Both the position numbers and the translations under genes were made by a program. From assembly GCA_024663395.1 (NCBI GenBank), contig JANFAH010000026.1, forward strand, positions 124,001 to 188,000: a DNA stretch of 64,000 bases. The letters run 5' to 3'. Each line of letters starts with the position of its first letter. Position 1 is the stretch's first letter. Source of the DNA: Pisolithus tinctorius (lineage: Eukaryota > Basidiomycota > Agaricomycetes > Boletales > Pisolithaceae). Below are positions 44,155 to 56,485 of the stretch, in pieces. Below the pieces are notes generated by a model. The model did no database searches. It saw nothing but the letters and a program-made list of their open reading frames with translations, and had not been told where the DNA came from.

Positions 44155-44921
44155 TGTTAAGTACAGGTTTACCCTCAGGTGACCAGGCTTCAAGACCAGG
44201 TGACAGGGGCTAAGTCCAGGTGGCCAGAGTCAAGGCTGGGAGACAGGGGCCAAGTCTGGTTGGACCAGGGTTAAGGCCAGAGGTCAGGGGCTAAGTCCAG
44301 AGGACCAGACTTAAGGCTGGGACCATGGGAAACTGGCTGGTCTTGGAGTGCACACAGGGGGAAGCTGGTCTGGGGTTGGATCTACTTCCCTTGGTCTCAG
44401 CTTATGTGCTGTACCCTTATGCAAGCTGGGGAGAGGTCCAGGACAGGGGCCAGGGATAGCTTGAGGCTCGGCCTTAGCTATAGAGTAGACTCAAGGGGTA
44501 ATATGGAGTTGAGGGTAATACTAAATTGATATTCTGACTGAGGTGCTATGAAGTATGTACATGGGTTAAATACATGAGGCCAGTCCAGGGTAATGAACAT
44601 AGAGCTGGACTTGTTGATAAGCTATTAGAAAGATGATTAGCAAGGGGATAGCCACAGAGGCTGTGCTGAGACTAATAGTCAAAGTCCAGGTGACTGGCAT
44701 AACTGGAGTTGGACACAGGTTTGCACAGTAAGCAAGATCAGCAAAGGGGACTAGACTAAATATAGTACAAACAAAGGAAAACAGACTGGAGTTATGTCCA
44801 GGTGACCTGGACATGGACCTGGGAGGACTGGGGTGGAGCAGTGCAAGGCTGGGAGGCTGGAATGGACTGGAGATAGGGGTAAAACACTGGACTTGAGTTA
44901 TTTAGGCCAGAGTTGGGTTAT
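44155..44921 (-). repeat. LTR family gamma, truncated copy
   Basis: Starts TGTTAAGTACAGG (TGTCAAG with a C to T change) and follows the 52397-53261 LTR up to ggccagagttgggtta. It then runs straight into a second gamma LTR. The last ~100 bp are missing. Confidence 0.7.
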
Positions 44922-44966
44922 TGTCAAGTATGGGTTTACCCTCGGGTTACTGGGCTTCAAGACCAG

Positions 44967-46834
44967 TGTCACACACCAAAGGTGTTGTGGACATGGTTAC
45001 AGCTGACTCTGCCTAACTCGTCAATGAGTTGCATGTGATGCCCATGCCATGCAGATGAAGACTAAAGGCCTCATGCATAGAAAGACTGCTGGACATTAAC
45101 AGTCATCCTTCGCACAAGAACGAGTTGTCAGTGCTAAAGAGAAAAGAGGAAGTGAGTTAAGTGCACATTAAAGATTTTTAGTGCCCATGTATGGCATTCT
45201 GGTTTTTGTCGTGTCTCCACCATTTCCAAAGATATCAACTCCATTCTCACACTCGCTTAAAGCGCTCAGCCCCACGATTCTTCCTTCCAAATTTGGAGAG
45301 GATCCTTGCACCCTACACATTTCTACAGCACTCCATCCATCAGATGCTCATTTCACTAAGTCCATCAATCATGGCTGCCTCTTCATTGATCATCTCACTT
45401 GTCTCATTTGCTAGAGACAGTGGCTACATATATCTGCCAGGCATTCCCACCAGCTTCCATCCTGAAGCCCCCTGGTTTGTCCTGTCATTGTCAGCCCTGT
45501 CTCATCCCATGCAGCTTGGTCAGCATGTTCTCCTTGTCAGTATGACTTCCAGAAGGACATTCTTTGGTCACCTCAGGTCTGTCACTCAGTTAGAAAGGTC
45601 TTATGTGGTCATTTTGGTCTCCCCAGTTGATGAAGCATATGGATCATTCCTCCCTGCTCCCTGCACCATCTTTATTCCAGTCTTGTCCATCATTCTTCCC
45701 ACATTGTGACAGCTGCAGTATAATCTACTGTTCCCCAGCCTCCCTGATCACATCCATGATGAGTATGATGTGCATCTTGCCTTCTTATTGCAAGATCCAG
45801 CAGAAGATGTCCCCCCTTCTCCTCCTCCTCCATCAGAGCCCCATTCATGAAGTTTTTGTTAACTTCACTGAGAGGATGAAAGGGTGGGAGATGCGATCGC
45901 TTATGCTCCCATTGCCCCACAGACCCCCAATGCCCTAACCCCCTTTGATGCCTGACTCATGCCCTTCAATTCTGGAATTAATACTTCCATGTCTGGAAAC
46001 ACCGTCCATCTGTCATGCCATCTTTGGATCTAGAGATGTCTCCGCCGAGATCTGACTTGCATTGCCACCCCCCTAATGTGATATCAGTGCGCTTACTCAG
46101 TTTCTGACTCCATTTGACTCATTCTGTGATATTTTGACTGTCCTTGACTTGTTCATTGCCAATACTTACCAATCTTCTTTGCTTGCTTACTTTTCATTTC
46201 TTGCTTACTCATCATGATTACTCAGTCCTTACTCATTACTTACCAAACATTTGTGCCTTGTTTGTCACAAGCTGTGCTCCCCCCACAGTATATAAACCCC
46301 CATGTACTTAGCTACCCCCAAGCAATCAAGCAATCAGAAGCCATTCACTCAGCAGCCAGTCAGTTCAGCTCAGCATACCTCGTCATCAACAGTTGAGGCT
46401 CATTCAGAAGAGTCTATCTGTCATCATTCATATCATTGGTAGTTGAAACTCCATCAAGGGTCTATCTACCTTCATTCATTATCTGAAGTATCCTCTGTGC
46501 TTTGTCAGCACACCTGCTTAGTCATCCATCTACTCCTGCATAACTTGTCAACAACTTGCACCAGGAGCACATCCAAAAGATCATCACACCAGAGTACTTT
46601 TGGCTGAATACCTTCACTCTATTCAGCATCCCCCATCCAATCAGCATTCATTCATCCTCTCCTGTGTAACTCATTGACAACTTGTGCCAGGAGCACCCTC
46701 TACTTGAAGTCCCTCCCCCCACATCAGGTTTCTCTGCCCTCCAGGTTCTGTGGAGGCAAACCACCACTCACTCTTATTTGTCTTTTGTGTTGGATTTGTT
46801 TGGTTTTCACCAGCTTTCCACACTTTGACTCACA
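44967..46834 (+). mobile_element. Family E unit, copy E4
   Basis: 1868 bp, TGTCACACACC...GACTCACA. The flanks ccag and ctgg are the two deamination products of ccgg, so I read a 4-bp duplication. Carries the ORF at 45181-45850 and a TATATAAAC box near 46290. Confidence 0.82.
45181..45850 (+). pseudogene. Family E ORF, copy E4
   Basis: Main frame 45191-45709 ends in TGA, where E3/E5 have CAA, and then reads on as LQYNLLFPSLPDHIHDEYDV. An upstream frame (45181-45414) covers the N-terminal part, so a one-base shift separates them, as in E2 and E5. Confidence 0.55.
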
Positions 46835-47744
46835 CTGGGTGACAGGGGCTAAGTCTGACTGACCAAAGTCAAGGCTGGGAGACAGGGGCCAAGTCTGGTT
46901 GGACCGGAGTTGAGGCTGGAGGACAGGGGCTAAGTCTGGAGGACTGGACTTAAGGCCAGGAGCACAGTAATAAGACTGGTAGCATGGGAAACCAGCCAGT
47001 CTTGGGGTGCACACAGGGGGAAGCTGGTCTGGGGTTGGATCTACCTCCCTTGGTCTCAGCTTATGTGCTGTACCCTTATGCAAGCCAGGGAGAGGTCCAG
47101 GACAGGGGCCAGGGGTAGCTTAAGGCTTGGCCTTAGCTATAGAGTAGTCTCAAGGGGTAACACAGAGTTAAGGGTAATACTTAGTTGATATTCCGACTGG
47201 GTTGCTACAAAGTATGTACAGGGGTTAAATACATGAGGCTGGTCCAGAGTAACAAACATGAAGCCAGACTTGTGAATAAGCTATTAGTGAGATGATTAGC
47301 AAGGTGTGGACAGCCATGGAGGCTGTGCAGAGACTAATAGTCAAAGTCTGGGTGACTGGCACAACTGGGGTCAGACACAGGATTGTACAGTAAGCAAAAG
47401 TCAGATGAACAGACTAGACTAAATATAGCACAAACAATGGTAAACAGACCGGAGTTATGTCTGGGTGACCCAGACATGGACCTGGGAGGACTGGGGTGGA
47501 GCAGTGCAAGGCCAGGAGGCCAGAATGGACCGGAGATAGGGGTAAAATACCGGACTTGAGTTATTCAGGCCGGAGTTGGGTTATCTAGGGCTGGAGTTGG
47601 GTTTTCTAGGCTGGAATAGGACTGGAGTTGACCGGAGTTAGGGGCTAGGGGTCCAGACTGGACCAGGATTGAGTCTGAGAGTCATGGATATGACAGTAAG
47701 TGAAATCACAGCCATGATATCCATTCCTGACATCTATGTAGGGA

Positions 47745-50700
47745 ATGGTCTGCATGGTTGTTGAACATCTACCCCCAGCATTCAAGATCCCTCCACATCT
47801 TATTGGTATTGATATGCATATGATTGACCTGGCAATGATCTTTGCCATGCAGACATGGCTGCCTTTCAACCAGATGATGATGGCACAAGAGGCCAATGTG
47901 AAGGATCATGCATGGTATTGCCTTCATCACCAGCCTAAGTCTCACCCATATTACAAGGTCATGGAGGAGCTTACCAGGCCTTCATCAAGGGCTGAGCACC
48001 AGGCACAGCTGGTGGATAAGGGGAAGGGGAAAGAGTTGGGTACAGATGAGGCTCAAGGGATTTGGCTTCCAGGTGAGCACTAATTCTGAGGATGGCAATT
48101 GGGTAGACCACTGATATGGGATCTGAAGATGCACCCACAGCACTTCAGGTAACCATTTTTCATAAGCATTTAGGCTGAATAGTTTCTCCAAACCATCCAG
48201 CCTAATAGCCTCCCAGACCAAGGTCTGCCCAGGGACATCTGGTCATGTCCCAGGGCTATGCATATTTTTAGGCCCTGGGACAGATGGGATTTCCCACATA
48301 GCCATCCATTCAAATGCAATTATTTGGGATGTCCCAAGACTGCCTTGGGTGGCAGGGGTCCCTACTCCTGAAACTGCAGCTTATATTAGCATTGAAATAG
48401 CTGCAGAAATCCTAGCCCCCTTGCTCCTCTGACAGGTTTAATCCTTCAACCTATACATCCCCTCCCATCCCACCATGCATAGTAGTATACAATAGTACTT
48501 TTCATGTACATCTTTGTAATGTTGATTCTGCTGTATTGGGACATCTCACTAGTTTCCAGGGGGATGACCCACCTGGGCCTCCACATTTGCCATGAAAATT
48601 GCAATAATAAATTCAATCAATCTGTGTCTATACCTCAAGCAATTTGTACTGTATGAAGGAAGAAGAAGTAAATGGTTTTTGAACACTTGTGTGACAAGCC
48701 AATATCTCAAAGTCCCCCACATAGAACATGGTGTTGGTCACCTTTGCAACACCATCTGCAGAGGGCAGAATGTCCCAGATGAGCCTCTGAGGCTGTCATG
48801 GGGCATTGTGCTGGTCTGCAAAGGTAACTTAGGAGGATGTGCCATCATAGCCCCCTGAGGCTGGGATGGGACATCCCACTGACTTTCATAAGGGGACTTG
48901 GGATGTCCCACAGCAGCCTCTGAGGCTACTTTGGGACATCCCACCCTCCCCTTTGCCAACCAGTGGGATGTCCCATCCCAGCCTCAGGGGGCTATGATGG
49001 CACATCCTCCTAAGTTACCTTTGCAGACCAGCACAATGCCCCATGACAGCCTCAGAGGCTCATCTGGGACATTCTGCCCTCTGCAGATGGTGTTGCAAAG
49101 GTGACCAACACCATGTTCTATGTGGGGGACTTTGAGATATTGGCTTGTCACACAAGTGTTCAAAAACCATTTACTTCTTCTTCCTTCATACAGTACAAAT
49201 TGCTTGAGGTATAGACACAGATTGATTGAATTTATTATTGCAATTTTCATGGCAAATGTGGAGGCCCAGGTGGGTCATCCCCCTGGAAACTAGTGAGATG
49301 TCCCAATACAGCAGAATCAACATTACAAAGATGTACATGAAAAGTACTATTGTATACTACTATGCATGGTGGGATGGGAGGGGATGTATAGGTTGAAGGA
49401 TTAAACCTGTCAGAGGAGCAAGGGGGCTAGGATTTCTGCAGCTATTTCAATGCTAATATAAGCTGCAGTTTCAGGAGTAGGGACCCCTGCCACCCAAGGC
49501 AGTCTTGGGACATCCCAAATAATTGCATTTGAATGGATGGCTATGTGGGAAATCCCATCTGTCCCAGGGCCTAAAAATATGCATAGCCCTGGGACATGAC
49601 CAGATGTCCCTGGGCAGACCTTGGTCTGGGAGGCTATTAGGCTGGATGGTTTGGAGAAACTATTCAGCCTAAATGCTTATGAAAAATGGTTACCTGAAGT
49701 GCCCACAGACACTACAGCTAGGACCACTGGAGTTGCAATGCAGAAGCCAGGAAATGAGGAGGATCAGAACAGGGAGAAGGCACAGGGCCATAGCCAGTCA
49801 AGATGTGGCTGGCCAGTGGCCAAGCCTGTCAATGCCAGTGATCAGAGCAGTAGAGGCCAGAGCTGGTCAAGGAGACCAACAAAGAAGGCAAAACCAGCAG
49901 TCAATGAGGGTGTGCAGGACTGGCAAGACATCAACAACCCTCCTGAGTCCTGGGAGGTAGTGCTGGAAGCTGAGCAGTGTGTGAGATGCTGGGACAGGAG
50001 TTGGCCCTGTATGGTGCTAGCTGGCAGGGCATGCTGGCAATGCCACTGTACCAAATACTCATGCAGCTTGTTCAAGGGGAGGGGAGACAAGTCCAAGATG
50101 CAGCAAAAAGCCTCCCATTCAAGGCCTCACTGGCAATGATCCCCAGAAGACACTGCTGGCCTTCCCACCACTTCAATGCTTGCTGTGCCAGCTCCAACTG
50201 GTCGATGAGCCAAACATCAAAGGGCACCAAGCCAAAATCAATTTGCCAGTCCATCCAAAGTAACAAGCCATCATTTACCTCCTGGCCCACAGACTGTCCA
50301 CCCCAGTAAGTTATTCACAGTCCTATATTTTTGGCTAATCAGTTGAACTAATATTTCTATTGAGTAGTGGAAATTATTACTCTGTCATGGCTATCCTGGT
50401 CATGGTCTCATGCAAGAAGCATTGCAACAGACCCACCCATCACTCCAGTGCCAACTACTACAACAAGTGCTGATGATCCATGCCATTGTGATGAGTATCA
50501 GGAAGTGGTTACTGTCCTCAAGTGGGAGAATGCTGACATGAGGCAGGAGATAGAAGTAACCCATACTGAGCTTGCTGCTCTCCATCAGGTGGTAGATGCC
50601 ATCCATAATCACCTATTCCTGGCCCCAGACATGCTCAACCATCCTCTGGTCCCATTTCACACTACTTCCAACCCTACACCAGTACCTCACATGCCAGTTA

Positions 50701-50939
50701 TGGTGGAACTTGGCACTGCCACCAGTGTTGTAGAGGTTCAATCATCCCAAAGTGGCTCAAGACAGGAGTCCACTGAAACCCCCCTGGCTTCATTTGAGGG
50801 AGGTGCTGGCTTGGAAGTACCTCCTTTGAATGTCAAACCTGTGCATGGACCTGCTGGAGGTCTGGCAATCTCTATTACTCCTCCACCACCAGCAGTAGGA
50901 TCAGCACCCAGACAGGAAGGTAGGATGGAGGTCAACTAA
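47745..50939 (+). pseudogene. Zinc-cluster/coiled-coil hypothetical gene, split by a palindrome
   Basis: 5' part 47745-48140 (IGIDMHMIDLAMIFAMQTWL, HHQPKSHPYYKVMEELT). 3' part from 49702 has a basic linker (SRRPTKKAKPAV), a Cys cluster of the form CVRC-x6-C-x7-CWQC followed by KYSC (about 49975-50070), and, after likely introns, CHCDEYQEVVTVLKWENADM with a coiled coil (EIEVTHTELAALHQVVDAIH) and a Pro-rich tail ending at 50939. Cys clusters with coiled coils of this type recur in agaricomycete hypothetical proteins. A DNA-binding role is only inferred. Confidence 0.5.
48141..49701. mobile_element. Long palindromic element, 1561 bp, TSD CCCACAG
   Basis: Arms 48141-48881 and 48961-49701 (741 bp) mirror around 48921 with no indels and no mismatch in the stretches compared. 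The 79-bp spacer is itself partly palindromic. Ends are CACTTCAGGTAACC. The 7-bp flanks CCCACAG (48134-48140, 49702-49708) are direct repeats. Many copies of a TGGGACATCCCA-type motif lie inside. Class not assigned: ends and duplication length fit no superfamily I can name with confidence. Confidence 0.82.
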
Positions 50940-51429
50940 CATTAATGTACATGTCATTTCACAATCCATTCATGTTTTTTTGTCTTTGTACTTGTACTTT
51001 GTTAGCTGCAGCAATATATTCTATATTGTTGAAATGCAATCTCCAGGAAGAAGTAGCTACCCCTGCTGGTAGTTGTTACTGTATGATTCAGATGCTGGAA
51101 AACCAATCTGGTATGGTGATGTCTGTACCAAGGCTGTGGTGTGACAAGCACTAAGGGCCAATGGAGTCATGGTTCACCTAGATGATTGAATGATGACTGG
51201 CTGGCATAACTCAATTGTTTTTGCTGTATAGCATGATGGTGACTTTCATGGTATTGTTCTGGCTTGCTGGAGGCTGTAAGGCATTGAGTTCACAGTTTAA
51301 ATGTACTGGGTAGTTGGGTAGTCTTCTGGTCATTACCAGAGCCACCATTGTGGTAATACATGCATCTCCAGCATGGTACTGGTGCCAGTACATACATACA
51401 CTGTGGACCTGCTCCCGGGAGGTCAGGCA
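50940..51429. other. Unassigned stretch
   Basis: No recognisable gene or element. Short open frames lack motifs. It merges into the satellite to the right. Confidence 0.25.
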
Positions 51430-52396
51430 GGTCAGGCATGGTATGGTATAACTTCTGGGTGGGCCTCCATGGCATTGGCACTGGGATGGCATTCATGGCA
51501 TTGGTGCTGGGACAGCTTGACTGATGGCCTCATGGCATTGGGGATGTGCCAGGACAGCCTGCATGATGGCCTCATGGCATTGGGGATGTGCCAGAACATA
51601 TGGCATAGGTGCAGGAATGGCTTCCATAACATTGGTGTTGTGCCAGAACACATTACAATGGTGCCAGGATGGCTTGCATGATGGACCTGTGGCATTGGGG
51701 ATATGCCAGAATACATGGAACTGGTGCCAGGCCAGCCTCCATGGCATTGGTCTGGTGTCAGTACACATTACAATGGTGCCAGAATGGCCTGCATGATGGG
51801 TCTCATGGTATTGGGGATGTGCCAGAACACATGGCATAGGTTCCAGGACAGCTTCCATGACATTGGTGTTGTGCTGGAACACATTCCAATGGTGCTGGGA
51901 TGGCCTGCATGATGGCCCCATGGCATTGGGGATGTGCTGGAACACATGGACCTGGTGCTGGTGCTGGCTCACAATACATTGGTGCCAGGACAGCTTCCAT
52001 GATGGCCCCATGGCAGTGGCAATGTGCTGGAGCACATGGCATTGGCATTGTGCTGGTTCACATTAAATCAGTGCTGGCTGGGACAGCTTCCATGGCATTA
52101 GTCCTGGGTTGGTGTTGGCCTGGCTCACATTGCATTGGTGCTGGGACACCTTGAATGGCATTGGTATTGGGTCTGCCCATGTGGAATTGATGCCAGGACA
52201 GCCAGCATGGCATTGGTATTGGGCCTGTTCATATTGCATTGGTGTTGGCCCAGCTCACATGGCATTCATCCCAGGATGGCCTGCATGGCATTGGTGGTGG
52301 GCTGGCCCACATGGCAGTGTTGCCAGGATGGCTAGCATGGCATTGGTGTTGGGCTGGCTTGCATGACAGTGTTGCCAGGGGTGAACTCAGGGGCTG
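51430..52396. repeat. Minisatellite array, higher-order period about 114 bp
   Basis: Phrases like gcctgcatgatggcc recur at about 51559, 51671, 51787 and 51901, that is every 112-116 bp. They are built from roughly 55-60 bp sub-units of catggcattggggatgtgcc and aacacat...aatggtgccagg. Towards the right the unit shortens to about 60 bp (catggcattggtgttgggc). Interrupted at 52397 by a solo LTR. Confidence 0.75.
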
Positions 52397-53261
52397 TGTC
52401 AAGTACAGGTTTACCCTCAGAGTGACCAGGCTTCAAGACCAGGTGACAGGGGCCAAGTCCGGTTGGACTGGAGTTAAGGCCGGAGGTCAGGGGCTAAGTC
52501 TGGAGGACCGGACTTAAGGCCGGGAGTGTGGGAACAAGACCGGTAGCATGGGAAAACGACCAGTCTTGGGGTGCACACAGGGGGTAAGCCGGTCTGGGGT
52601 TGGATCTACCTCCCTTGGTCTCAGCTTATGTGCTGTACCCTTATGCAAGCCGGGGAGAGGTCCGGGACAGGGACTGGGGGTAGCTTAAGGCTCAGCCTTA
52701 GCTATAGAGTAGTCTCGGGGTGTAGTACAAAGTTGAGGGTAATACTAAGTTGATATTCTGACTGAGGGTGCTACGAAGTATGTACAGGGGTTAAATACAT
52801 GAGGCCGGTCCAGGATAATGAACATAGAGCCAGACTTGTTAATAAGCTATTAGAAAGATGATTAGCAAGAGGAGGACAGCCATAGTGGCTGTGCCAAGGC
52901 TAATAGCTAAAGTCCAGGTGACTGGCATAACTGGGGTTAGACACAGGATTTGTACAGTAAGCAAAGTCAGATGAATGGGCTAGACTAAATATAGTACAAA
53001 CAAAGGGAAACAGACCGGAGTTATGTCTGGGTGACCCAGACATGGACCTGGGAGGACTGGGGTGGAGCAGCGCAAGGCCGGGAGGCCGAAACGGACCGGA
53101 GATAGGGGTAAAACACCGGACTTGAGTTATGCAGGCCGGAGTTGAGTTATCTAGGGCCAGGATTGGGTTTTCTAGGCTGGACCAGGACCGGAGTTGACCG
53201 GAGTTAGGGGCTAGGGGTCCAGACTGGGCTGAGTCCGAGTCCAAGAGTCATGGATATGACA
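52397..53261 (-). mobile_element. Solo LTR, family gamma, TSD GGCTG
   Basis: 865 bp, TGTCAAGTACAGG...GGATATGACA, with GGCTG at 52392-52396 and 53262-53266. It keeps more CpGs (several CCGG) than the gamma copies at 44-47 kb, so it is younger. Confidence 0.9.
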
Positions 53262-53650
53262 GGCTGAACCCATCCATACCTTCTGGGGACACCCAACTCT
53301 GGGCTTACCTGGGACTACTCATATTGCAGTGGCTACACTGTAATCCCACAGCTGGCTTGTACCCCATGATGACAATTCTAACCTCTGCCCAGTCATTCTC
53401 CATAATGACTCCTACTCTTGGGCTCAGCTGTATGCTATGGTGACACTCATTTTTTGGGCTCTCCCATAGTCCATGATGACACTTGCTCCCCAGCCTGCTT
53501 GTAACTGACAATGGCAATTCAAACCACAGCTGCACCATTCCTCATGACAACATTTCCTCTCAGGCTCAGCTGTACTACATGGTGACACTCATCAGTTGGG
53601 CTCTCCCATACCACAAGGTGACAATAAGTTCATGGCTCTCATGTAACACA
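53262..53650. repeat. Degenerate direct repeats
   Basis: A phrase ggctcagctgta...atggtgacactcat...gggctctcccat occurs at about 53420 and 53560, roughly 140 bp apart, with related gatgacaat phrases between. Continuation of the repeat field; no gene. Confidence 0.45.
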
Positions 53651-53749
53651 TGTGCACAAGCCATACATGGGCTTGACCTCTGCTGGCTCATCACTGACAG
53701 CCAATTGTCAGCCTCTGCTGACTGTCTCATACAGCCTAACCAGGTGCAT

Positions 53750-55438
53750 GGGCTCAACAACTTGCTGCACTTGGACAGTCTATCACAGACAATGACTTCA
53801 CAGCCATCATTCTCAGTTCACTTCCTGCTTCCTGCAACTCCAACCTCACAGCTATGATGTCTTCAGCCATGGTCATGCAAAAGGGCTTATCTCTGGACTT
53901 TATAATCAAAGTAGTTTCCAATGAATATGATAGGCACCAAACATGGATGAAGAGGGGCAACACCAGAAACTCCAGAAATTCTGAAGATGCAGCTTCTCAG
54001 TGAAGGATGGAAAGAACTCTACTTGTGAAAATTGTGGAAAGAAAGGTCATGCAAGAGACCAATGCTGGGAAGAGGGTGGCAGAAAGGCTGGGAAAGCATC
54101 CAGGTGGTTCCAGAACAGGGCAAAAGGGAAAGAGAAGGAGAAAGGCTCTGGAAAAGTGGCCACTACAGTCAGCACAACAGCCAGCTTGAGTGCACAGACC
54201 AGCACAGACTCCAAACCCAATGGAGTTTGGCTAGTGCACCCACAGGACAATGATTGGCTCACAGAAATTGTGGAGGAAGAAATTCTGAACCCCCAGGACA
54301 TCATTACTGATGAAGAAGATGCATACATGAACACCTTCAACCATGTCCTTCTTGCAGGCAAAAGCCTAAACTCCATAGAGGAGACCATTTTGTTTGACTC
54401 TGGTGCTTCATGTCATATGTCCTCCTACCACAGCAAATTCCTTGACTATAAGCCAATCATACCCAAACCTATCACTGCTGCTGATAACCACACTTTCCAT
54501 GCCATTGGGAAAGGCAATCTCACAATCTCACTCTCAAACAGCACTGTGCAAACCTACATTTGACTCAAGGATGTGCTCTATGCTCCCAAAATGGGAATTA
54601 CACTCAATTCTATCAGCAAACTTGATGTTGCTGGGTATGCTGCATTATTTCAAGACAAGTGTTGTCAAATTTTTGATGTAGCAAAATTCTGATGCAAAAA
54701 GGGCTCTACTGCCTCAAATGAGCATGTTGCACCTTTGCAGGCCTAGCTAAGGCCATGGAATCCCTAACTATGGAGGAGATACATGTCAGGCTCAGCCACA
54801 TTGCTCCTGAAGCCATCTGGTGCATGCTGAAGGATGGAACAATCACCAGAATTATGTAAGCTGGATGAAGCACATTCCACCATGGGCACATGCAATTCAT
54901 GTGAATATGCCAAAGCAACTCAGAAGCCCATTGGGAAGGAGTGTGACCCACCCCACTGTGAACACCTTGGTGATGAAGTCCACTCAGACCTTGGGGGACC
55001 TTCAACAGTCCAAACCCCAGGCCACAGCCAATACTATGTGTCATTCATGGATGACCACACTTGTTACATGACCCTGTACTTGCAGAAGACAAAGGCTGAG
55101 ACCTTCACATCCTATAAAGCCTATGAAGCATGGCTGAACATGCAGTTTGACACCAAAGTCAAGCAACTTTGCTCAGATCATGGGGGAGAATACCTTAGTG
55201 CAGAATTTTTGGAATACCTAAAATCCCAAGGCACAGAATGATGCATAACTGTCTATGATACCCCCAAACACAATGGAGTTGCAGAACAGCTCAACAGAGC
55301 ACTCATTGAGTGTGGATGAGTGATGAACTATGCCAGCAGCTTAGCCAAGAACCTCTGGGGGGAGGCCATCATACATGCAACTTGGCTCAAAAATTGCTCA
55401 TCAACTTGCCATCTAGGCACCAAGACTCCCTACAAAAT
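53750..55438 (+). pseudogene. Copia fragment: gag end, protease, integrase
   Basis: Gag tail (FTAIILSSLPASCNSNL, GLSLDFIIKVVSNEYDRH), then CCHC knuckle CENCGKKGHARDQC at about 54028, protease TILFDSGASCHMSSY (54385), GAG-pre-integrase LTMEEIHVRLSHIAPEAIW, the integrase zinc part CNSCEYAK, and the core with D in DEVHSDLGGP, D in CSDHGGEYLSAEF and E in PKHNGVAEQLNRAL. It ends in GTKTPYKIV, cut by the LTR at 55439; no RT. There are stops at 54561, 54690, 54850, 55239 and 55316, and shifts. The gene order and knuckle identify Ty1/Copia. Confidence 0.85.
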
Positions 55439-55555
55439 TGTCAAGTCTGAGCCTACTCTGACCACCTCTGACACTAGACAGGGTCTGGGGAGAGGTGTGG
55501 AAGCAAGTCTGACACAGATAAATGGAACCCTGACTAGTGGAGGATTGGCAGGAAT

Positions 55556-56290
55556 TGTCAAGTCCAGGCCTACTCCGACCAACTCCAATGCTATATAAGG
55601 TCTAGAGGAGGGTCCAGAAGCAAGTCTGACACACAGGAACAGAACTCTGACTAGCAGAGTGTTGGCAGGAATGAAGACTGCTGAGACAAAGGCAGAGCAG
55701 AGTGAGGGTGTTGGGTTTAGCTCATGTGCTACCCCCTTGCATGATCTCAGCCCTCATATTTCAGAGGGAGAGTACAGACAGAGAGTCAGAGATAACTCCG
55801 ACAGGCAGAAGTCAGAGACAGAAGGAGTAGGAACTAAGTCGATATTCATACTGAAGAACAGTGGAGTACAATACATGCTTTTATACTGTTACAGAGGTAC
55901 AGTAACCAGAATCGGAACTGACATACAGAGGGCCAGAAATTTTCAAGTAAAAACTTCCTAGACGACAAATGAAGGGTAGACAGAGGACATACAAATGGGT
56001 AACATAGAACACCCAGAAAAGGAAACAGTCCAGATGCTGGACCATGCGGTGTGCATGCTGTGGAGTACCTGACTGTGTGCTGTCAGGGAGAAGTCCAAAG
56101 GTAGTCACATGACCACTCAGAGAGCAGTCCACCCGGTCCAGTAGGAGAACAACACAAGTCCAACAGCAGCCAGAGCAGAGATGGTTTGTAGATGATAGAA
56201 GGTGGGCAGAGTTGGTGCAGAGTGAGTGAATGACTGGCAGAAGAGGGTGCGGAGTGAGTAAAGACTTAGAGTGAATGCACGGTTATGACA
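55556..56290 (-). repeat. 3' LTR (beta) of element C
   Basis: 735 bp, TGTCAAGTCC...GTTATGACA on the plus strand, matching the solo LTR at 7765. Directly to its left, 55439-55555 repeats the terminal ~117 bp of the same LTR in diverged form. Confidence 0.85.
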
Positions 56291-56485
56291 GTGCCCCCCC
56301 CCCTAGGGCCTGAACCCCTGAAGGCTGCATGTACGGGATGAGATCAACACAAGTTGATCATTTGAAATTACTTTGATGCCTTGAGGATAATGGCTTTAGC
56401 TGTGGCAGAGCTCCATTGGAGTTCAAAGTACCACTTAAAAAACACATGTTAGGGTACTGAACCTTCGTCCTTTCCTCCCATCATC

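Larger units (their letters stand above)
44922..47695 (-). repeat. LTR family gamma, second copy, split by an E unit
   Basis: Parts 44922-44966 and 46835-47695 together match the full gamma LTR at 52397-53261 (TGTCAAG...GGATATGACA). It lies head to tail with the truncated gamma copy. No clear target duplication is found around the pair (gtatt on the left, gtaag on the right). Confidence 0.75.

Noticed and set aside
44967..44967. Non-matching flanks of E2 and E4 as evidence that these units did not transpose
   Set aside because: The mismatches are precisely CA against TG at a former CG, so a decayed 4-bp duplication is the simpler reading.
51430..52396. CRISPR-like array of regularly spaced repeats
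   Set aside because: The units are degenerate and contiguous without unique spacers, in a eukaryotic context: a minisatellite.
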